Positions 27,987 through 35,524 of a DNA stretch of 64,000 bases are shown piece after piece. The notes under the pieces are model-generated. The model was given only the letters and a program-made list of their open reading frames with translations. It did not search any database and was not told the origin of the DNA. Numbering within the stretch: the first letter of the stretch is position 1; each line of letters begins with the position of its first letter. Both the position numbers and the translations under genes were made by a program. The stretch lies in NCBI RefSeq assembly GCF_024298825.1, contig NZ_CP101153.1, positions 806,001-870,000 of the forward strand, in the 5' to 3' direction. The stretch comes from Haloglomus salinum. Its GTDB lineage: Archaea; Halobacteriota; Halobacteria; Halobacteriales; Haloarculaceae.

Positions 27987-29258
27987 ATGTCGCTTCCGGC
28001 CGAAGATGACTGTGTGATGTCCGAGGAGGCGGAGACGCCGGACGCCCACGACGGAACGGCGGCGACCCGGGAGCAGATGCTCGCGTCACTGCTGGACGCC
28101 ACCCGGGAGCTGATGATGGCCCGGGACGCCGACGCCATCTGCCAGGTGGCCGTCGACGCGGCAAGCGACCGCCTCGGCTACGAACTCGTCGGTATCCACC
28201 TTCCCCCGGGCGCGCCATGGACCGAGCAGGACGCCGACACCGACGCCCGGGCGGGACTGGAACCGGTCGCGTGGACGGACGCGCTGGTCGACATCATCGG
28301 CCAGTCCCCGCCGCCGACAATCGAACCGGACTCCGGGGTCGCGTGGGAGAGCTTCGAACAGGGGACGCTCCGGGTCTACGACGACCTCCAGACGGCCGAC
28401 ATCGAGCTGATGGACCCGGAGACGGCGTTCCGGAGCGAACTACACGTCCCGCTGGGGCGCCACGGACTCCTCCTCATCGGGTCGGCGGAGGTCGACGAGT
28501 TCGACGCCGAGGACATCTACTTCGCGCGCATCCTCGCGGCCAACACCACCGCGGCGCTCGACAACCTCGCCTCCCGCCGGGCGGTCGAACTGCGCGAACA
28601 GGAACTGGCCCGACAGAACCGCCGGCTCGAGGAGTTCGCGGGCGTCATCAGCCACGACCTCCGGAACCCGCTGGCCATCGCACAGGCCAGCCTCGAGATG
28701 ACACTCGCGGACGACGGCACGAACGAACTGGAGAAGACACGCGACGCGCTCGACCGGATGGAAGCGCTGGTCGACGGCCTGCTCACGCTCGCCCGCGAGG
28801 GCCGGGCCGTGGGCGACACCTCGGCCGTGAACATCGTCACCGTCGCCGAACGGGCCTGGGCGACCGTCGAAACCGGCGACGCACGCCTCGAGACCGAGCC
28901 GATGCCCGAACTCCGCGCCGACGCCGACCGGTTCCAGCAACTGCTGGAGAACCTCTTTCGGAACAGTGTGGAGCACGGCGCCACAGGGGGGCAGCCGGAG
29001 GCCGACACCCCGGCCACCCTGACCGTCACCGTCGGTCCGCTCGCGGACGGCGCGGGCTTCTACGTGGCCGACGATGGCAGGGGAATCCCCGAAGCCGAAC
29101 GCGAGTCCGTCTTCGAGCACGGTATCTCGACGGCCGGCGGTACCGGTCTCGGCCTCACCATCGTCCGCACCATCGCGGAAGCCCACGGCTGGACGGTCAC
29201 GGTGACGGAGAGCGATGGGGGCGGAGCCCGGTTCGAGTTCCGCATCGACGAGCGCTGA
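27987..29258 (+). CDS. GAF-domain sensor histidine kinase
   Basis: 423 residues from ATG 27987; ATG 28017 ten codons later is an equally good start. Residues about 25-200 form a GAF-like sensor domain (DLYFAR-type EDIYFARILAANTTAALDN end). The kinase core follows: H-box EFAGVISHDLRNPLAIAQA, N-box LLENLFRNSVEHG, G1 VADDGRGIPE and G2 GGTGLGLTIVRTIAEAHG. No membrane helices, so it senses a cytoplasmic signal. No response regulator is adjacent, which is common for haloarchaeal kinases. Confidence 0.9.
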   Translation: MSLPAEDDCVMSEEAETPDAHDGTAATREQMLASLLDATRELMMARDADAICQVAVDAASDRLGYELVGIHLPPGAPWTEQDADTDARAGLEPVAWTDALVDIIGQSPPPTIEPDSGVAWESFEQGTLRVYDDLQTADIELMDPETAFRSELHVPLGRHGLLLIGSAEVDEFDAEDIYFARILAANTTAALDNLASRRAVELREQELARQNRRLEEFAGVISHDLRNPLAIAQASLEMTLADDGTNELEKTRDALDRMEALVDGLLTLAREGRAVGDTSAVNIVTVAERAWATVETGDARLETEPMPELRADADRFQQLLENLFRNSVEHGATGGQPEADTPATLTVTVGPLADGAGFYVADDGRGIPEAERESVFEHGISTAGGTGLGLTIVRTIAEAHGWTVTVTESDGGGARFEFRIDER

Positions 29259-29291
29259 TGGCCCCGCGCGTTCGAGCGCGGGGCGGGCGGC

Positions 29292-30476
29292 TCACGACTT
29301 GAACTCTGTCTGGATGATGTCCAGCGTCTCCTCGCGGTCCTCCCAGTCGACGAAGACGGCCACGGACGTGGCCGACGTGACCAGGTCGTGGACCGTGATG
29401 TGTGCGTCGTGGAGCGGGTCGACGATGTCGTGGAGGATGCCGGACTCGGCCGGTAGCTCGCCGCCCGTCACGCGGACGACGGCGATGTCGTCCTCGACGG
29501 TGACCGACGAGAGGATGTCGTCCTCGACCACGGCGTCGTGGAGGACCGTCTCGGCCTCTTCGGCCCGGTCATCGTCGACGTAGAACGTGACCGAGTCCAT
29601 CCCGCTGGCGACACAGTCGATGTTGATGCCGGCCTCGCCGAGCGCGTTGGCGAGTTCGGCCAGAACGCCCGGCGAGTTCCGGATAGCCCGGCCCGCCACG
29701 GTGATACAGGAGAGCCGCCCCTCCCGGAGGTCGATGAGGTTCTGGAACTGCCCCTCGATGCTCGTCCCGCCGGTGAGCAGGTCACCGTGCTGGTAGTGGA
29801 CGACCCGGACGTCCATCTTGCCGGTCTTGTACGAGAGCGCGGACGGTGCCACCACCTCCGCACCACGGAACGAGAGGTTCCGGAGTTCGTCGACGGATAT
29901 CTCCCCGACGTTGCGGGCGCCCTCGACGACGCGCGGGTCGCCCGTCATGACACCCTCCACGTCGGTCACGATGACGACCTCGTCGGCGTCCATGTAGTTG
30001 CCCAGCATGACGGCGGTCGTGTCGGAGCCGCCGCGCCCGAGCGTGGTGACGTTGCCGTCGTGGTCCTGGGCGAGGAAGCCGGTGATGACGGGGACGACCC
30101 CGTCCATGCGGTCGGCGAGCTTCTTCGCGCGGTGCTGGGTCTCCTCGACGTCGACCTCGCCGTGGGCGTCCGTGATGACGGGCCAGTCCTTCCGGCCGGG
30201 TTCGAGGAACTCGGCGTCGACACCGCGCGCGCCGAGCGCGGCCTTCAGCATCCGGACGGAGGTGCGCTCGCCCATCGAGACGATCTCGGCCTCGTCGCGC
30301 TCGTCGGCCTCGAAGGTGATGGCGTCGAGCAGGAAATCCGTCGTCGACCCCATCGCGCTCGCGACGACCGCGACCTCGTGGCCGGCCTCGACCGCGGCGG
30401 CGATGGAGTCGGCGGCCCGGTTGACACGGTCCCCGTTGCCGAGGCTGGTCCCGCCGAACTTGGCGACGACGCGCAT
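29292..30476 (-). CDS. Aspartate kinase
   Basis: 394 residues from ATG 30476. It phosphorylates aspartate, the first step toward lysine, threonine and methionine. The amino-acid-kinase domain starts VVAKFGGTSLGNGDRV and holds GRGGSDTTAV; two C-terminal ACT domains (GRLSCITVAGRAIRNSPGVLAEL and TVEDDIAVVRVTGGELPAESGIL) indicate feedback control. The start was set after the arginine-rich upstream frame, which is not coding in style. It is transcribed alone, toward the histidine kinase. Confidence 0.93.
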   Translation of the reverse strand: MRVVAKFGGTSLGNGDRVNRAADSIAAAVEAGHEVAVVASAMGSTTDFLLDAITFEADERDEAEIVSMGERTSVRMLKAALGARGVDAEFLEPGRKDWPVITDAHGEVDVEETQHRAKKLADRMDGVVPVITGFLAQDHDGNVTTLGRGGSDTTAVMLGNYMDADEVVIVTDVEGVMTGDPRVVEGARNVGEISVDELRNLSFRGAEVVAPSALSYKTGKMDVRVVHYQHGDLLTGGTSIEGQFQNLIDLREGRLSCITVAGRAIRNSPGVLAELANALGEAGINIDCVASGMDSVTFYVDDDRAEEAETVLHDAVVEDDILSSVTVEDDIAVVRVTGGELPAESGILHDIVDPLHDAHITVHDLVTSATSVAVFVDWEDREETLDIIQTEFKS

Positions 30477-30648
30477 CAGTCCGCTCGCCCCCCTGCAGCC
30501 GATGGTACGTGGTGCTGCGTCATGTCGTGCATACCTCGCGGTACCTCCCGGCCCGGGATAACCCTGTCCCTGAACAGAAGCCTTGCCGAGGTCGGTATCG
30601 CCGGGCGGCGAACGGGAGGCCGCCAGCGCCGAGGGCAGGCGCGGCCCG

Positions 30649-31869
30649 TCAGTCGTCGCGTGCCTCGGCGCCGGGCTTGGGCTCGTCCGGTGGCGCCGAC
30701 TCCGGCCCGACCGGCGCCGGCGTCTCGCCCTTGCGGTGGTCACCGTTCTCGTCCCCGGCGTCGAGCGCGGCGTCGCCGTTCTCGCGCGCGGCCGCGGCCC
30801 GGCGCCGCCGGGTCTTCTCCTGTTCCTCCTCCGGGTCGAACGTCACCATCCCCAGCCCGCTGGTGTACTCGTAGGCGTGCCACTCCGGAATCACGAGGAC
30901 GCCGTTCAGCTTCCGGATGCGGGCCTGCTTGATGAGCGTGTCCGGGATGATCTCCTCGTTGAGCCGCATCTCGACGATACCGTCGACGACGTAGCCCAGG
31001 TCGTGGGGGAACCCGTCGTGGCCACCCGCGATGGTCGCGCCGGCGAAGATGGGGACGAACCGGCCCTTCGAGACGTCCGCGCGGAGGTCCTTCACGAAGT
31101 CGTAGGCCTGGACGGGCTGGACGAGCGTCCCGAGTTCGGTGAGCGAGTCGATGAGGACCAGCCCCTCGTCGACCATGTCCCGGGCCTCGAGCGCGTTGTC
31201 GACCTTGTTCCGGACCTCCCAGAGGTCCGTGGGGTCGCGGATGGTCGTGGTGGCGTCGGTCGCCACGTCGTAGAGGTGGGCGTTCCACTCGTCCATCCGG
31301 TCGAACATCTGGTCACGGTCCGAGAGCCGATAGGTGAAGCAGTCGACGATGTGAAGCTGCCCGGACTCGAGGAAGGGAAGGACGTTCCACTCCAGCGTGA
31401 GGAACTGCTGGACGACGCTCCCCGGCGGCTCCTTGAACGAGACGACGACGACGGGCTCGCCGCGCTGGAGCGCCCGCCAGACGAGTTCGGCGTGGACCGC
31501 GCGGTCACGGCTGCCGGCCTCGCCCGCCAGGAGGACGAACGCGTTCCGGGGGAACCCCTGGGGGAGCGAGCTGTCGAACGCCGCCACGCCCGACCGGACG
31601 CGGCGGTGACCGCCGCCGGCAGCGGGGTCGAACTCGACTCGTTCGAGTGCGTCCCGGCACGCCGCCGAACAGCAGCGATACGTCTCGCCGTCGTGGCTCA
31701 CCTCGACCCCGTCGGTCGGGATGGGAAGTTCACAGAACGCGCACCGCTCTCCCGCGTGTGGGTGGCCGGGGTCGGGCTCGGCCTCGGCCTCGCCGTCGTC
31801 GCGAGGCGCTTCCGGGTCCGGACCACCGGTCGCATCGTCCTCGGCGGTCGACCGGCGCTCGTCGGTCAT
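30649..31869 (-). CDS. KaiC/RecA-like ATPase with TRASH-like zinc finger
   Basis: 406 residues from ATG 31869. After an acidic leader, CAFCELPIP...CCSAACRDALE (about 43-76) resembles a TRASH/MYM-type zinc site. A RecA-fold domain follows with a Walker B-like LVLIDSLTELG. The Walker A position reads LLAGEAGSRDRAVHAEL, without the usual Gly-Lys-Thr/Ser, so ATP hydrolysis is doubtful. The acidic C-terminal tail is disordered. Similar proteins in haloarchaea are called HTR-like or RecA-superfamily signal proteins. Function unknown. Confidence 0.75.
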   Translation of the reverse strand: MTDERRSTAEDDATGGPDPEAPRDDGEAEAEPDPGHPHAGERCAFCELPIPTDGVEVSHDGETYRCCSAACRDALERVEFDPAAGGGHRRVRSGVAAFDSSLPQGFPRNAFVLLAGEAGSRDRAVHAELVWRALQRGEPVVVVSFKEPPGSVVQQFLTLEWNVLPFLESGQLHIVDCFTYRLSDRDQMFDRMDEWNAHLYDVATDATTTIRDPTDLWEVRNKVDNALEARDMVDEGLVLIDSLTELGTLVQPVQAYDFVKDLRADVSKGRFVPIFAGATIAGGHDGFPHDLGYVVDGIVEMRLNEEIIPDTLIKQARIRKLNGVLVIPEWHAYEYTSGLGMVTFDPEEEQEKTRRRRAAAARENGDAALDAGDENGDHRKGETPAPVGPESAPPDEPKPGAEARDD

Positions 31870-32057
31870 GTCCACTGTTTGGGGTTCCAGCGTAGAAGGG
31901 GGTTGCGGTCCCGACGCTCAGAGCCGGTTCTCCGCGGATTCGGGTGCCCGCTGTCGATTGGCCGAATCACCCAGAAGACCGACAGTTCTCCGATTGGCAC
32001 GCCCGCTGGCGGTTCGGTCCGTACCGTCGCGTGGCACCCGTCCCCACCGGACCGAGG

Positions 32058-32065
32058 CCTTTAAC
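32058..32065 (+). promoter_or_regulatory. TATA-like box of valS
   Basis: CCTTTAAC lies 26-33 bases before the ATG at 32091 and fits a leaderless promoter. Confidence 0.5.
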
Positions 32066-32090
32066 CGCGAACCGGGCACACCTCACGGTA

Positions 32091-34760
32091 ATGCCCAGCG
32101 GGAGCTACGACCCCGACGCGGTCGAACCGGCCTGGCAGGACCGGTGGGTCGAGACCGACACCTACGCCTACGAGTCGGTCGACGACCCGGACCTGTCGTT
32201 CAGTATCGACACGCCACCGCCGACGGTTTCGGGCGACCTGCACTGGGGCCACGTCTACGGCGCCACCCTGCAGGACTTCGTCGCCCGGTTCCAGCGGATG
32301 GCCAACGGGGAGGTGTTCTTCCCCTTCGGCTACGACGACAACGGCATCGCCAGTGAGCGACTCACGGAGGACGAACTCGGCATCGAGCACTCGAACTTCG
32401 AGCGCCGGGAGTTCCAGCGCAAGTGTCGCGAGGTCTGTGCCGAGTACGAGGCCGACTTCACGGAGAAGATGCAGGCGCTCGGTGTCTCCATCGACTGGGG
32501 CCACACCTACCAGACCATCGAGCCACGGGTCCAGCGCATCTCCCAGCGCTCCTTCATCGACCTCTACGAGCAGGGACGGGAGTACCGACGTCGCGCCCCG
32601 ACCATCTGGTGTCCGGACTGTGCGACCGCCATCTCGCAGGTCGAGACCGAGGACGACGAACGTGGGAGCCACTTCCACGACATCGAGTTCGACGTGGTCG
32701 ACTCCGACGAGGCGTTCACCATCTCCACCACCCGGCCGGAACTCCTGCCCGCCTGCGTCTCCGTCTTCGTCCACCCGGACGACGACGAGAACGAGCACCT
32801 CGTGGGCCAGCAGGCCCGCATCCCCCTCTTCGGTCAGGAGGCCCCCATCATCGAGGACGAGCGCGTCGACATGGAGACCGGCAGCGGGGTCGTGATGTGC
32901 TGTACCTTCGGCGACCAGACGGACATCGAGTGGTACCAGGCTCACGACCTCCCGCTCCGCATCGCCATCGACGAAACCGGCACGATGACCGAGCAGGCCG
33001 GCGAGTACGAGGGGATGGGCAGCGATGAGGCCCGCGAGGCCATCGTCGCGGACCTCGACGAGACGGGGGCGCTGCTGGACAAGCGCGCCATCACCCACAG
33101 CGTCAACGTCCACGAGCGGTGTGACACGCCCGTCGAGTTCCTCGTCACCGAGCAGTGGTACGTCGAGATCCTCGACAAGAAGGAGGAGTACCTGCAGGCC
33201 GGCCGCGAGATGGAGTGGTACCCGGAGAAGATGTTCACCCGGTACAAGCACTGGATCGAGGGGCTGGAGTGGGACTGGTGTATCTCGCGCCAGCGCTCCT
33301 CGGGTATCCCGTTCCCGGTCTGGTACTGCGAGTCCTGTGACGAGGCGGTCGTCGCCGACCGGGCCGACCTTCCGGTCGACCCGCTCTCGGACGAGCCGCC
33401 GGTCGACGCGTGCCCGGAGTGCGGCCACGACGAATTCGAGCCCGAGGACGACGTCTTCGACACCTGGGCCACCTCCTCGCTCACGCCGCTCATCAACGCC
33501 GGCTGGGCCGAGGGCGACGACGATCCAGACTCGGACGCGATGGCCCACCCCGAACTGTACCCGATGGACATGCGGCCCCAGGGCCACGACATCATCTCGT
33601 TCTGGTTGTTCCACACGGTCGTCAAGTGCTACGAGCACACCGGGGAGCCGCCGTTCGAGTCGGTGATGGTCAACGGGATGGTCCTCGACGAGAATCGCAA
33701 GAAGATGTCCAAATCCGTCGGCAACATCGTCGCGCCCGACGAGGTCTTCGAGAAGTACCCGGTCGACGCCGCGCGCTACTGGGCCGCCGGCTCCAGTGTC
33801 GGCGACGACCTGCCGTACAAGGAGAAGGGCATCGTCTCGGGCGAGCGCCTGCTCCAGAAGCTCTGGAACGCCTCCAAACTCGTCGACGAACTCGCGCCCG
33901 CCGACGAGGTGCCCGACGAGCAGCCCGAGCTGGCGGCGCTCGACGAGTGGCTGCTCGCCCGGCTGGACGAGGAAGCCGAGCGCGCCGCCGAGCACCTCGA
34001 GAACCGCGCGTTCTCCAAATATCGCGACTCCCTGCGCTCGTTCTTCTGGCACACGTTCTGCGACGACTACCTCGAGATCGCGAAGGGCCGCATCCGCGAG
34101 ACCGACGACTCCGGCGCCCGCTACACCCTCCGGACCGCCCACGAGCGCTTCCTGAAGCTGTTCGCGCCCGTCCTCTCGCACGTCACCGAGGAACTGTGGC
34201 ACGACATGTACGTCGACGCCGACCCGGTCGGGGCCGAGGACGCTGCCGCCGCGGATGGGGGTGAGGCCGTCGACTCCATCCACCGGACCGACTGGCCCGA
34301 ACCGCTCGGCCTCGACGCCGATATCGAGGGCGGCGAGCGCGCCCTGGAGGTCGTCTCGGCGCTCCGGAAGTACAAGTCCGAGCGCGACCTCGCGCTGAAC
34401 ACGGAACTGGCCCGGGTGCAGGTGTACGGCGAGGTCGCCGACTACGTCGACGACATCGCCCGCGCGATGCACGTCGAGACCCTCGACCTGCTGGACGATG
34501 CCCCCGAGGTCGAGACGGTCGTGACGGGCATCGACCTCGACTACTCGGTCGTCGGGCCGGAGTTCGGCGGCGACGTGCCGGACATCGAGGCCGCCATCGA
34601 GTCCGGGGAGTACGTCCTCGAGGGCGAGGGCGACGACGCGACGCTCATCGCCGGCGAGCACGAACTCACCGCCGACATGTTCGACGTGGAGACCGAGCGC
34701 CGCTACGACGGCACCGGCGACCTGCTGGAGACCGACGGCGCGGTCGTCATCGTGGGATAG
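32091..34760 (+). CDS. valS: Valyl-tRNA synthetase
   Basis: 889 residues from ATG 32091. It charges tRNA-Val. Class I motifs: HWGH (HIGH equivalent, in SGDLHWGHVYG near residue 46) and KKMSKSVGNIVAP near 540. The editing domain includes TISTTRPELLPACVSVFVHPDD, and a zinc-binding segment (CPDC; CESCDE; CPECGHDEFE) is visible. The C-terminal anticodon-binding part is shorter than in bacteria and ends ETDGAVVIVG. The last 16 codons are partly duplicated about 767 bases downstream (see the repeat entries), so this 3' end may have been exchanged. Confidence 0.95.
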   Translation: MPSGSYDPDAVEPAWQDRWVETDTYAYESVDDPDLSFSIDTPPPTVSGDLHWGHVYGATLQDFVARFQRMANGEVFFPFGYDDNGIASERLTEDELGIEHSNFERREFQRKCREVCAEYEADFTEKMQALGVSIDWGHTYQTIEPRVQRISQRSFIDLYEQGREYRRRAPTIWCPDCATAISQVETEDDERGSHFHDIEFDVVDSDEAFTISTTRPELLPACVSVFVHPDDDENEHLVGQQARIPLFGQEAPIIEDERVDMETGSGVVMCCTFGDQTDIEWYQAHDLPLRIAIDETGTMTEQAGEYEGMGSDEAREAIVADLDETGALLDKRAITHSVNVHERCDTPVEFLVTEQWYVEILDKKEEYLQAGREMEWYPEKMFTRYKHWIEGLEWDWCISRQRSSGIPFPVWYCESCDEAVVADRADLPVDPLSDEPPVDACPECGHDEFEPEDDVFDTWATSSLTPLINAGWAEGDDDPDSDAMAHPELYPMDMRPQGHDIISFWLFHTVVKCYEHTGEPPFESVMVNGMVLDENRKKMSKSVGNIVAPDEVFEKYPVDAARYWAAGSSVGDDLPYKEKGIVSGERLLQKLWNASKLVDELAPADEVPDEQPELAALDEWLLARLDEEAERAAEHLENRAFSKYRDSLRSFFWHTFCDDYLEIAKGRIRETDDSGARYTLRTAHERFLKLFAPVLSHVTEELWHDMYVDADPVGAEDAAAADGGEAVDSIHRTDWPEPLGLDADIEGGERALEVVSALRKYKSERDLALNTELARVQVYGEVADYVDDIARAMHVETLDLLDDAPEVETVVTGIDLDYSVVGPEFGGDVPDIEAAIESGEYVLEGEGDDATLIAGEHELTADMFDVETERRYDGTGDLLETDGAVVIVG
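34698..34745 (+). repeat. Left copy of a 48-base direct repeat: the valS 3' end
   Basis: These bases encode the valS C-terminus (RRYDGTGDLLETDGAV) and recur at 35465-35512 with 43 of 48 identities. Together the copies frame the Doc-family gene. Confidence 0.8.
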
Positions 34761-34783
34761 GGTCGCCCGGGAATCCAGAACCG

Positions 34784-35458
34784 ATGCCAGGGGAACCGGA
34801 GAACGACACCGGCGACATCGAGTATCCGACCGTCGACACCGTTCTGGTGCTTCACGAGACGATTATCGAGGGCGACGCGCGCTCGGAGCCCGGTGTTCGG
34901 AACGAGGGGGACATCGAGTACGCGCTCCAGCATATCGAACACGGGTCGTTCGGGGAGCGCCCCGGCTCGCTCCACGAGACGGCGTTCCAGTTGTTCCGGC
35001 TGCTGGTGTCGAACCACCCGTTCGTCGATGGGAACAAACGAACCGCGCTCCAGTCGACCGTCGTCCTCTACGAGCAGAACGGCCACGAACTCCGCTACGG
35101 TGCTGATATGGAGAGCTTCGTTCGGCTACTGGCACTCGACGAGCGACTGGTGCGCCCCGCACCGGCAGCCGAATACCTCTCGATGCGCGCGGTTCCCACC
35201 GGCTCGACGGACGGTGGTGACCCGGGTTCGGGCATGGCCTCGGCGGGGCGGTCGGAGGTGCCACCGGAACTCGTGGAGGAACTCCGGGACATCGAACACC
35301 TCCCCCGGGCCGACCTTCGCAGCCTCCGGGAGGACTGCGGCGTGACCTTCCGGGACCTGGTCGCCGTCGAGGAGCTCCGTCACCCGGTCCTGAAGGCGTT
35401 CGCCCGGGCGGACATCCGGGAACACCAGGACATCTACGACCGTCTCGCAGAGTCCTGA
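34784..35458 (+). CDS. Doc/Fic-family toxin-like protein with C-terminal extension
   Basis: 224 residues. The Doc/Fic core motif H-x-F-x-D-G-N-K-R is present as NHPFVDGNKRTALQ near residue 75, preceded by the helix LHETAFQLFRLLVS. Doc toxins modify translation factor EF-Tu; Fic relatives AMPylate proteins. Typical Doc is about 125 residues, so roughly the last 95 residues here are extra and carry no motif I recognise. No Phd-like antitoxin gene precedes it: only 23 bases separate it from valS. It may be inhibited by its own tail, or the cognate antitoxin may be elsewhere or lost. It lies within the valS duplication. Confidence 0.75.
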   Translation: MPGEPENDTGDIEYPTVDTVLVLHETIIEGDARSEPGVRNEGDIEYALQHIEHGSFGERPGSLHETAFQLFRLLVSNHPFVDGNKRTALQSTVVLYEQNGHELRYGADMESFVRLLALDERLVRPAPAAEYLSMRAVPTGSTDGGDPGSGMASAGRSEVPPELVEELRDIEHLPRADLRSLREDCGVTFRDLVAVEELRHPVLKAFARADIREHQDIYDRLAES

Positions 35459-35464
35459 GCGGGC

Positions 35465-35512
35465 CGCCGCTACGGCGGCAACGGCAACCGGCTGGAGACC
35501 GACGGCGCGATC
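35465..35512 (+). repeat. Right copy of the 48-base repeat: degenerate valS 3' end
   Basis: Matches valS 34698-34745 at 43 of 48 bases, in the same direction. It has no start or upstream domain, and its frame continues into unrelated sequence, so it is a remnant. Located seven bases after the Doc gene stop. Confidence 0.8.
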
Positions 35513-35524
35513 AGCAATTCCCCA

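Noticed and set aside
27058-28218. 386-codon open frame opposite the phosphoesterase
   Set aside because: Arginine/proline-rich shadow of a clear metallophosphoesterase gene.
32061-34661. 866-codon open frame on the minus strand opposite valS
   Set aside because: It is a shadow of the acidic valS coding sequence and shows no domain pattern.
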